Source: Microglena sp. YARC (lineage: Eukaryota; Chlorophyta; Chlorophyceae; Chlamydomonadales; Chlamydomonadaceae). From it: DNA of 64,000 bases. The position numbers and the translations under genes were made by a program. A model generated the notes under the pieces. The model made no database searches, was not told the DNA's origin, and saw nothing but the letters and a program-made list of their open reading frames with translations. Positions 9,932-22,416 of the stretch are shown one piece after another. Each line of letters starts with the position of its first letter. Within the stretch, counting starts at the first letter, position 1. Where the stretch lies: NCBI GenBank assembly GCA_022414725.1, contig CM039464.1, forward strand, positions 18,903,844 to 18,967,843, read 5' to 3'.

Positions 9932-12900
9932 CACACACACAGACGCACACGCACACACACAGAAGGTTTGTTTGTGAGGAAATGAACCGGTGTCTCTGCG
10001 TAGCACCATGGTGCTCCTAGTATCCTTGGGGTGCTGCTAGCAGCTTTCTTGGGGCAAACCAGGAGCATCCAAAATCTGCAAAGTAGCACCCCCCAAACAC
10101 CAAGGAACGAAATGTAGCACTTCCGACTATAGAAACCCCTGTCCAGCAGTAGGGAGTCGAAGGGGGTGTTGTGTGAGGGATTTGTAAGAATTGTCGAGTA
10201 GCACGACTAACAGCCGATGGACCTCCATGGCGGAAGCTGTTGGTAGATCCATCAGCAGGGAGTTGTAAAGGCATAGTTTTTCTTTCCAGCTACGAGCAGC
10301 ACCTTCTAGGCAGCTCCCTGGGCTAGCCCCTGGGCTAAGCCCCAAGCTTGCAGCAGTACAGAAAACTGATTCTGTCAGCTTCCATATGCACTACCTTGCT
10401 TTAGGTTTGGCTGGATAGCATGCCAGGGAAGCTGCCTAGAAGCTGCTTCTTGTAGCTGAAAATAAAAACTATGCGCAGAGGGATGTTGCGTGAGGGAGTT
10501 GTAACAAATGTTAGCACGACTAACAATTACAAACGTTGGTGAGACTACATTGTATAGTTTGTGATTAAACGGGCTAGCACCCTGAACCTCGTAATAAGGT
10601 GTGCCGTTTATTTATTTTTACTTCCAGATCAAACGGGCTGCCCCCCTCAACTTAACGCCTAGTAATAAGATGTACCATTTATGTATCAAACGGGCTGCCC
10701 CCCTCAACTTAACGCCGTAATAAGATGTACCATTTATGTATCAAACGGCTGCCCCTCAACTTAACGCCTAGTAATAAGATGTACCATTTATGTATCAAAC
10801 GGGCTGCCCCCCTCAACTTAACGCCTAGTAATAAGATGTACCATTTATGTATCAAACGGGCTGCCCCCCTCAACTTAACGCCTAGTAATAAGATGTACCA
10901 TTTATGTATCAAACGGGCTGCCCCCCTCAACTTAACGCCTAGTAATAAGATGTACCATTTATGTATCAAACGGGCTGCCCCCTCAACTTAACGCCTAGTA
11001 ATAAGATGTACCATTTATGTATCAAACGGGCTGCCCCCCTCAACTTAACGCCTAGTAATAAGATGTACCATTTATGTATCAAACGGGCTGCCCCCCTCAA
11101 CTTAACGCCTAGTAATAAGATGTACCATTTATGTATTTATTTATATTTTGGGACCAAACAGGCTAGCCCCCTCAACTTCATGCCTCGTATTAAGGATTGC
11201 CACTTATTTATTTTTACTACTGGATCAAACGGGCTGGCCCCCTCAACCTCAAGCCTAGAATAAAGCGCGCCATTGATATAATTATTTATACTTCGGGATC
11301 AAACGGCCTGGCTTCCTCAACCTAATGCCTTGCAATAAGGCGTTATATTCATTTAGTCATTTATTTATTTATTTACACGTTGGGATCAAACAGGCTGCCC
11401 CCTTCTCAACTTAAGGCCTCGTAATAAGGTGTACCATAGATGTATTTATTTATATTTTGGGATCAAACAGGCTTGTTCCCTCAACTTCACGCTTTGTATT
11501 AAGGCTTACCACTTGTTTATTTATTTATACTATGGGATCAAACGGGCTGGCCCCCTAAACCTCAAGCCTCGTAATAAAGTGCAGCATGTATTGATTCATT
11601 TACACTTTGGGATCAAACGAGCTGGCCCCCTCAACCTCATGCTCGAAATAAAGCGTATCATTTATTGTATTATACTTAGGGATCAAACAGGCTGGCCCTC
11701 TCAATCAAACGCCTTGTAATAAGGCGCATTACTTATTTATTTATTTATACTTTGGGATCAACCGGGCTGGCCCTCTGAACCTGAACGCCTCGTGATAAGT
11801 TGTGCCATCTAATGTATTTATTTATTTATACTTTGGGATCAAACTTATTTATTTATACTTTGGAATCAAGCAGGCTGGCCTCCTCAACCTCACGCCTCGT
11901 TGTAAGGTGTACTGTTTATTTACTTTTTATATTTGGGGATCAAACAGGCTGCCCCCCTGAACCTATTGCCTAGTAATAAGGCTTCCTATACATTGATTGT
12001 TTTATTGTTTCATTTATTTATTATGTATTTATGTATTAATGTATTTATGTATTTATACTTTTGAGTGCAAAAACCCAATGGGACATAAGGTTGTTGGGCG
12101 GAAGAGGAGGCCTCATTATCCCATAAAACGTAAAACATGTATTACCGGTGTTGTAAGCTTGACCACATATCCAGCTCTCTTGTAAGCTTGTAAGTATGTT
12201 ACAGTCCAGGGGTAGGCCAAATAGGCTTAAGGGACTTGCCCAAACGTGCTAGGAAGGGCTTAAAAATAAATAACACTGATGAACTGAACCCCAAACAAGC
12301 TTGACCACATATCCACCGCTTTTGTAAGCTTGTCTGTATGTTACAGTCCAGGGGTAGGCCAAATAGGCTTAAGGGACTTGCCCAACCGTGTCAGGAAGGG
12401 CTTAGAAAGAAATAGCAATGATGAACTGAACCCCAAACAAGCTTAACCACACATCCAGCGCTCTTGTAAGTTTGACCACAGCATCATGGTGTGCTCCACG
12501 TGGCTAACCCAGAAACATGTGTACTCCACGTGGCTAACCCAGAATATATGTGCTGCACGTGGCTAACCCACACACATGTGTACTCCACGTGGCTAACCCA
12601 GAAATATATGTGCTCCATGTGGCTAACTCAGAAACATGTGTGCCGTGCTGCGTGCAGTGCCAGTGCTTTGAGATGGCTCTGATGTTGTACAAGAAGGAGA
12701 TGGAACAGCTGAAGGCGAAGGTGTGTCCTGCTGTGTGTTTAATGCTATGTGTGTGTCCTGCTGTGTGTGGGTTTGTGGGTCGTGCTGTGTGTGATGCTGT
12801 GTTTGTGTCATACTGTGTGTGGGTTTGTGTGTGATGCTGTGTGTGATGCTGTGTGGGGGTTTGTGTGTCATGCTGTGTGTGTGATGCTGTGTGTAATTTG

Positions 12901-13653
12901 TGTCTTTCCTGTATTGCAATTGCTGCTTGCCGAGTGTGATGCTGTCTTTGTGTCATATTGTGTGAGGGTGTGAGTTATGCTTTATAGATAGGGAACGGCT
13001 AAATGATATCATATGATATCATGCCATCATATGATGTCATATGATGCCGGAATCTGACTAGGCAACAGTTACCATTTACATACAAAATCATATGATGCAG
13101 TTTGTATGATATCACATGATATATCGCCTATCATATGATATGCCGGTCCCACCTTTATAGCATCTTCGTTATTGCATGTAGCACGAACTCAGGCCCACCC
13201 GTCGGTAAAACGATTGTTTGGGGTTCTGTCAGAACTAGATGACCGGTAGGTCAGTCTCACTGTGTGTGTATAGTGTGTGTGTATGTATGTGTGTGATGTG
13301 TGTGTGTGCATGTGTGTAATGTGTGTGTATGTGTGCGATGTGTTTGTATGTGTGTGATGTGTATGTGTATGTATGTGATGTGTAATTCCACGCTTGAGGA
13401 CCTGAAGGGCAATGTGAGACTGGATGGTTGTCAGAACTAGATGACCAGTAGGTCAGTCTCACTGACAGTGGCGTGTCCACGTGTGTCATTCTCTCAGGTT
13501 CAGTTCATCAATGCCTTTTGTTTAGCCCTTCCTATCATGGCTGGGCAAGCCCCTTTAGCCTACTTGGCCTACCCCTGGACTGTAACATACATAACTATAT
13601 GCTGAGACCAACAATCCTGCTTACCCAATCTGCATGTTGGTTATTGTAAAGTA

Positions 13654-13684
<31 letters not shown>

Positions 13685-14836
13685 TGCTGTGACCAACGAT
13701 CCTGCTTGCCCAATACGCATGTTGCAGGTGAAGTCCAAACGCAAGGCCATGCTAGAAACTCTCAGAGGTCTTCCAGACTGCTCCCTGCAGCTGAACTGGG
13801 AGCTTAGCAGCAGTCTGCCTGGTGTGGGTATGCTTGTGCGCCGATACGCCCCACACGACACCTACACCATATACAAGCAAGGTTCACAGATTCGTGTGGA
13901 TGGTACCTTGATGGGTATTGACAAGGAAGGTTCTGGAATGCTACCCGAGTGGAAGCGCGGGAACTTCAGCTTGCTGTACGATACCAGCGGGGAGACGGCT
14001 GTGGTGGCTTTCGTGAACCACAAGAAAAAGACGTGGGTCAATCTGAAGGGTAGGTGTGAGTGTTGGTCCTGATGATGAATATATAAATAAAATAGTACAA
14101 CTTATTACGAGGCGTGAGGTTGAGGGGGCCAGCCCGTTTGCTTGCACTTATTTATTTATGCGCAGAAGCCAAGAAGCAAGTGAAAAACGAGTCCAGCACC
14201 CACCATCCCACACCCACCACCCGCAGAAGCCAAGAAGCAAATGAAAAACATGTCCATCATTCACTATCCCACCACCACCTCCCACACCCACCACCCACCA
14301 CCCGCAGAAGCCAAGAAGCAAATGAAGCCCCATACCGACTCCTGTTTAGAACGTAAAGTGCTAGATATGATGTCTCGACCGGCTGAAGCCAAGAAGCACA
14401 TGAAAAACGAGTTATCACCCACCACCCACACCCACCACCCACACCCACCAACCGCAGAAGCCAAGAAGCAAATGAAGCCCCATACCGACTCCTCTTTGGA
14501 ACTTGAAGTGCTAGATATGATGTCTCGACCGGCTGAAGCTAAGAAGATCAAGGTGTCTGGATTCCAGTTCAAAGCTGTGTCCGGCTGGCTGCATTCAACT
14601 GTGCATGAGAAGGTTGAAGGCTGGAACACCCAGGTGAGCTTCTGTTGCTGAGCACAGATATGGTTGAGTATTTAATATTATAATAATATGTATAATATAT
14701 TCATATTTAATCTATACCGTGTACATATATACACAGCTGGCTGCATTCAACTTTGCATGAGAAGGTTGAAGGCTGGAACACCCAGGTGAGCTTCTGTTAC
14801 TGAGCACAGATATGATTAATTATTAAATAGTATATA

Positions 14837-14893
<57 letters not shown>

Positions 14894-17800
14894 TTGAGTA
14901 TTTAATACTATAATACTATTTATGCAGATTTATGATATTATTAATATTACATATATATACATATATACACGGCTGGCTGCATTCAACTGTGCATGAGAAG
15001 GTATGGAGTACCCCCCCCCCCCCCCACACACACACACACCACCACCACCACCACCACCAGTTGCAAGTCTGGGAGCTTGCGCGACGAATCATGAGAGGAG
15101 TGTTACCATTCATACTGGTAACCCTTCTCTCATTATTCGTCGCTCAAGCTCCCAGACCTGCAATGCGAATTTCTGGATGTATGTTCCGGTATCTTGCACA
15201 ATTTGCACACACTAAACCTGTCATTTCTTGCACCTGTTGGATGTGTCAGCACTGGGGTCTTGCATCAATCGGTTGGTGCAAGATCCTAGTGCTGACACAT
15301 CCACCAGGTGCAAGCAACCATGCGGGGTTCAATGTCTTAGGCTCTGTGTAAGTACCATGTCCTGTCACCGCCATGAATTGGTGGCAATCATACAAGTTTA
15401 GTCTCTACATGGTACTGCAAGACCCCAATCCTGACATACCCTCAAGCTTCCAGCAATAAGACAGGGTTAGAGTGTGCACACACTAAACCTGTCTTATTGC
15501 TTGCAGCTTGTGGATGTGTTAGCTCTGGTATCTTGCACCACTTGCATACACTAAACCTGTCTCATTGCTTCCAGCTTGTGGATGTGTTAGCATTTGGATC
15601 CTAAACTGCGTACGTTTCATTCACACACGTCGCTGCCATGCTTTTTTTGTTGCAATTAGAATCCTGTCAGTACCGATCCAATCCCCAGCCTGCGGCCTTG
15701 AAACAGGGCCAGAACTTTTCTCCATGCTGTCACGCGGTAGTCCAAGCTCACGCATAGTAGTGGTTTGCGCAGAAAGTTAAATCCACAGTAACCCTTCCCA
15801 TTGCAAGCGTCATTTCCCCAGAAATCTTCAGGCCAAGTAGGTAGCCACAAGTGGCGACCCAAGCCTCATTCTGGGACAGTTTGGAAGGACCATCTGTAGG
15901 GTGAAGGGCGTAGCGAGGGTTGCACTCGTGGCAACCAAGGGCCCATTTCGCCCTAATTTTGCACACCTGAGGGTCGCACGGGGGTGCGACTGAGAGACAC
16001 AATGTGTGACCGGTCGCTCAAAAAATAAAACTGGCAAGCAAACGGCATAACAATTTTATGTCTGCACCCCTCGCTCTTTTCATGTCAGGCGCAGGAGGAT
16101 GCGAAACGCCATAAAATTCAAGCGGGGTTGGTGTGCGGGTAAGGGGAAGTGGGAAGTGGTAGCGGTCGATTCCGGAAATCTGGTGAAATTCTGGGGGCCC
16201 TTTTTTTGCCCATTTTTAATTGTCATCCAAAATTGCCGTCTCTAAAGGTAATGATAACGCCTGATGGGGCGTGGTGTTAAGGGAGCCCGTCGTACGCGGG
16301 TGGGGAGTGGTCTCCAACCTCAACTGGACTACCATCGCGGTATACAACGACCGCCGTCTCTAAAGATATGCAATACGCGCGGTGAACTATCTCGTCATGA
16401 TCTTGATTGATTTTCAGCACTCCAATGCGACCACCCAACTTGGCTGCCTGGCTATGGGCTGGCTACAGTAGGGGTGCTCAAAAGTAATAAGGCTTCTATA
16501 GTTATATTTCACACCCCTAGCAGATTGGTTAAATAAGCATACCACGCCATGATACTTGTCTATGGCTCATGTGCTGCGTTTGTAGGGCTCTGGTTGAATG
16601 CACATGTATGCCTCTCTTTTGCTAGGGGGGACCACCAACTTTTCTGCCATTTTCAAGTGGCATAAAAGTTGTTATCCAATCATTTTTTTTTTTTACACTT
16701 CTGTAAGATTTGTTTAACCCACCCCTTCAGTCCCAAAGTCTAATGCTATGAAAGGCGTTTATGGTCCGAGGCCCAAACATTTTAAAAGCTTGGCCCTGCA
16801 GATGTTACAGCACCTACCCCCTCCCTCACACACACACTTTGTGACAAGTCACACACAATGACACCACCAACCAGAAAGTGGTAAGGCACAACTGAGCAAC
16901 ACACGAGAGAATAACCTACCGCCACGTATCATGAAAAAACAGTGGCCAAGAAAAAATAAACAGGTCCTGTATTTTTCCCAGATTTAAAAGTTGTAAACCC
17001 TAAAAACTAACACAACCCCTAGTTCACAGCTCACTCACATTCATGCCAGCATCCACCCACCCAAGCTAGATATAGGGTTCCCCTATCCAGACCTGGAAGC
17101 TCTTACCCTGGGGTCTAAGTGACTAGGAGATGGGAGCAGTCCAAGCCCATACAATTGTGGTTTAGTTACTTATGCTCGCGTGGCTGGTTACTTTTGAGCA
17201 CCCCTAACGGGAAGCTTAAATGTTATGTTTTCTCTGATTCCACTCAATATTATGGAGTCTAACTGATGTACTGTCAAAAGAGGAGATCATTTGCTGTGAG
17301 ATGAGCGAACTTTGATTTAATTTCCTGGGGTCGGGGTCCCCCCCCCCCCTTTCAAAAATATTTGAACTTTTGTGACCCCATCAGGGAGTTTTATTTCTGC
17401 ACCCTCCCGTCAGGCGTAACAATTTTGTGTCTGCACCCCCTCACTCTTTTCATGCCAGGTGTAACAATTTCGTGTCTGCACCCCCTCACTCTTTTCATGC
17501 CAGGTGTAACAATTTCGTGTCTGCACCCCTCACTCTTTTCATGCCAGGAGTAACAATTTCGTGTCTGCACCCCTCACTCTTTTCATGCCAGGTGTAACAA
17601 TTTCATGTCTGCACCCCCTCACTCTTTCCATGCCAGGTGTACGAGGGCTCCGGTCACTTGGTCTCAACCGCCGTGGCCAAGGCCCCCTACGAGCTCAGTG
17701 AGCACATGTCCTTCGAGGATTACTTGGCCACCGCCTTCAAGGCAGACACTGTCACGGTGAAGCAAGTGAATCCCATGAGCGAGGATGCCCTGATGGGAGG

Positions 17801-20560
17801 AAAGAAGAAGAAGAGGGTGTCTGACGCTGGGGTAACCACCACCACCTTCGAGCTTGAGAACGGGAAGGAGGGCAGGAAGGGAGCATGGCAGCGGATCGAT
17901 GGCAAGTGGCACAAAGTGGACGGAAAGTGGGAGACCCCAGCAGTGTCAAAACAGAAGAGCACCATGCAGGACACAGACTCAAAGAGAGACAAGGACAAGG
18001 ACCATCCTTCGACGCCAACAAGCTCCCCAGAGTCTGCAGTCATGCAAGCTGTCATCAGCTCTGACACAGGTAGGTGCTAGCTGGTATGTAGGTGCTAGCT
18101 GGTCTCTGACCTCGTCATCAACCGGCTGTTGCGGCAGAAGGAGGCTTTACAGGTATGGGGAAGTTAGCCTCCACTTATTATAGCCCCGCTTACGTAAACC
18201 CTAAATCCACCAAGACCCTAGATCCTAAACCCTAAAACCACATAAACCCTCATCCTTGGAATCAGAACCCTAAACCACTAAACCCTAAACCCCATAAACC
18301 CCCTAAATCCCCTGAACCCCCTAAATTTAAGTGGTGGCTAACTCCCCCCACCTGTAGAGCCCCCTCCTGCCGCAACAGCCAGTTGATGATTAGGTCAGAG
18401 ACCAGCTAGCACCTACATACCCCCACTCCTGTCACAGGGACCTCCAAGACTAAGGGTGACCCCGCAGATGCTCCTGATGTGGCGAAGGCAGGCTTTAGTG
18501 ACAGCGCGCATGAAGGGGTGTATGACGTGAAAATCGAGGGCGAGTGCCGCCCAGTGGGGGCCGCCCCTCCCATCTCACCAGACGCGCCGCCCCCTCTGCC
18601 ACCCCTGCCAAAACCAGAGCCCAAGCCGTTATCCCTTGAGAGGACTTCCGCCAAGAAAACAACAGCAGCAGGAGGCAGCAAGATAGATGGTAATCAGTAT
18701 TCAGTCATGCTTGTGTGTGTTTTTGTGTGAGTGCGTGTGTGAGTGAGGGTGTGTGTAAAGCAGGAGTCAGCAAGATTGGTGGTAAGCAGTTTCCAGTCAT
18801 GTTTGTGTGTGCATTTATGTGTGTGAGTGAGTGCGTGAGTGTGTGTGTACAGCAGGAGCCAGCAAGATTGATGGTACGTGGTATTCAGTAATGTTTGTGT
18901 GTGTGTGCGTGTGTGCGTGTGTGTATGTGCAGCAGCAGGCAGCAAGATAGATGGTAATCAGTATTCAGTCATGTTTGTGTGCGTATTTATGTGTGCGTGA
19001 GTGTGTGAGTGAGTGAGTGTGTGTGTGCGTACAGCAGAAGCCAGCAAGATTGCTGGTGAGCAGTATTCAGTAATGTTTTTGCATGTATGTGTGTGTATTT
19101 GTGTGAGAGTGTGTGCAGCAGCAGTCAGCAAGATAGATAGTAAGCAGTATTCAGTAATGTATTTGTGTGTATGCGTGTGTGTGCAGCAGCAGGCAGCAAG
19201 ATTGATGGTTAGCAGTATTCAGCCATGTTTTTGCATGTATTTGTGTGTATGCGTGTGTGTGTGCAGCAGCAGGCAGCAAGATTGATGGTTAGCAGTATTC
19301 AGCCATGTTTTTGCATGTATTTGTGTGTATGTGTGAGTTTGTGTGCAGCAGCAGGCAGCAAGATTGATGGTTAGCAGTATTCAGCCATGTTTTGCATGTA
19401 TTTGTGTGTATGTGTGAGTGTGTGTGCAGCAGCAGGCAGCAATCTTGATATTAGCAGTATTCAGTAATGTTTGTGTGTGTTTCTCTCTCTTCACCATATC
19501 AACCAAATCACCCCCACTGAAAATCCCACAATCACCTCCCCTGTTCATATCATAGGCAAGCAGGCAAGCAAGGTTAGTGGCAAGTGCTGGATGTCTAACG
19601 ACTTTCCCCTCTCCCTTCACCAACTCACCCCCCTGCACATCTTACGCTCACTCCCCCTGTTCATCGTATAGGCAAGCAGGCAAAAAAGGTTAGTGGCACA
19701 TGCTGGATGTCTGACGTTCCCCTCTCCCTTCACCAACTCACCCCCTGCACATCTTACACTCACTCCCCCTGTTCATCGCATAGGCAAGCGAACAAGATAA
19801 GTGGCAAGCGCTGAATGTCTGACTTTCCCCTCTCCCATTACCAACTCACCCCCTGCACATCTTACACTCACTCCCTCTGTTCATCGCATAGGCAAGCAGG
19901 CAAAAAAGGTTAGTGGCAAGTGCTGGATGGCTAAAGACTTCCCCCTCTCTCTTCACCAACTCATCCCCCTGCTGGAGGTGGTGGGCACAACCAACAAGCA
20001 CATTGCCAAGGTGGCACGATTTATGCTCAAGTATGGTGACCTGGCAATGTTCCCAGTCAAGGTCCAAGTGCCTCTAATGCTGACTGTGTATGTACTGCTG
20101 TCCTTCAAGAAGTTCAAGCTAATGGGGGACAACAAGCTGGACGAATCATTCTTCAGGGTGAGGCTTATTTACAGGGAACGGCAATATGATTTCATATGAT
20201 ATCATACTGAAACGGAAATATGATATCGTATCATATTGGAACGGCAATATGATATCATATCATATTGGAATTGCAACATGATATCATATTGGAACGGCAA
20301 TATGATATCATATGATGCCGGCAGTCTGACTAGGCTAAAGTTACCATTTAATTACAATATCATATGATGCAATTTATATGATATCATACGATATCATACT
20401 CACCTTTGGCCAGCATCATATGATATGCCGATCCCTACTTATTTAGGACTGTCTGTCTTTGACTGAACTGTCAGTATGTCTCTTTCAGGACTGTCTGTCT
20501 CGGACTGGACTGGACTGTCTGCTTGTCTCTGTCTGCCTGTCTATCTGTCTCTGCCAGGAC

Positions 20561-20596
<36 letters not shown>

Positions 20597-22309
20597 ATAT
20601 GATCACATGATCGCATGATTAGTACGAATGGTAGTTGGCTTTCCCGTGTGTTTGTGTGTTTTGGAAAGGTAGCTTGATAGGTCTCTCTGTCAGGACTGTG
20701 AGTCTGTCTGTCTGTCTGTCTGTCTGTCATATGATCACACGATTGCATGCTTGGTACAAATGGTAGTCGGCTTTCCCATGTGTTAGTGTGTGGTGGAAAG
20801 GTAGGTCTCTCTGTCAGGACTGTCTACCTGCCTGCCTGTGTCTGTCTGTCTGTCTATCTGCCTGTCTGTCACATGATGGCATGCTTGGTACCTTTGGTAG
20901 TCGGCTTTCCCATGTGTGTGTGGAAGTAGAAAGATACTTCGATTCAAACCTCGTATTTAAGAATTTGGCCTGAGAATGATGACATTTTGGCCTGAGAATT
21001 GAGAATTCTGATAATTGTTGGAAATTTTGCCTGAAAAAGTGGAGGTTCAAACTACGAAGTACAAGACCCAAATCCAAATCATATCCTGAAAGGCTATAAA
21101 CCAATGTAAAGTTTATCCCTTCAGAAGTGCAATTAATTACTATACGTTTCTATACCGCACTGACACACAAATTTAACGGTTGGATACTTTGACGTTCGTC
21201 TTTGGATGCGACGCGATTCGCCGGAAAAGTGAATCCAGGACAAACGCATCGGCAGGCGGCATTTCCCCCCCCTGTCACACTGATCGACACGGGTTCAATT
21301 CCACCGGACACCCTGCCGACCCCTTTGCCGTTGAAACATCAAATTATCGTACTGTCAAATCTTCGTGTCAGTACGGTACGCTTTTATATTCATAATCTGT
21401 TATAAGGCTTATAAATATATGTGTGCGACTTATACAAACTCCAAAATATATGTTTGCTTCCCAACCCTACTTATGACTAGGGACCGTCATATCATATGAT
21501 ATCATACAAATCACATCAAATGATATTGTGTATAAATTGTAATTTAAGCATAGTCAGACTGCCGGCATCATGTGATATCATATTATGCGATGTGTATGAT
21601 AGCATATGCTATCATACTCCCCTTTGGTTAATGACGTGATATCATATGATGTCATAATATTGTATGATATCATCTTGCCGTTCCCTACATATGACTAGGG
21701 AACGGCAGTATGATATCATATGATGCTGGTAGTCTGACTAGACCAAAGTTACCATTTATATACAATATCATATGACGCAACTTGTATGATATCATATGAT
21801 ATCATACTCGCCTTTGGTCAAAATCATATATTATGCCGTGCCCTGCATATGACCATACATACAGGGGAGCGCCATCATCCTGACAAGCTTTCTCACGTGT
21901 TGCACAGGTCCCATTCGATTACACTGTCAAGGAAATTAAGCTGATGAGCCCAATCAAGGTGGGTTTTTTTTTTTTAAGTTGTGAAAGGACTTTCACCCCA
22001 GGAGGTGGGTCTCCCGACACAAACCAGCGACCCGGAGGACTCAGTTCGAATGGCGTTGCCCCTCCTACAATATGCAAAGTAGGCGCACTTAGGGTTGGTG
22101 AGAGAAACCAACCCTCGACATAACGAACATTCACCACTACCCCTGTCGACCACGGCGTACAAGCTCCCTGCCATGGTCGTTAGAATAGATTGGTGATGCT
22201 GATGTTGGAGGACTTGCACGTGGCCATGGCACATCTGCTGTTATAATCGTAGAATTAATTTATCACTAAAGCACAAACTAGATTCTTATATCCAAGAGCA
22301 GCCGTCTCC

Positions 22310-22351
<42 letters not shown>

Positions 22352-22366
22352 TACACACACACACAC

Positions 22367-22416
<50 letters not shown>

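Noticed and set aside
18180..18331. True interstitial telomere
   Set aside because: CCCTAAA units are degenerate and sit in the loop of a hairpin intron; a telomere fusion would not leave flanking exons in phase.
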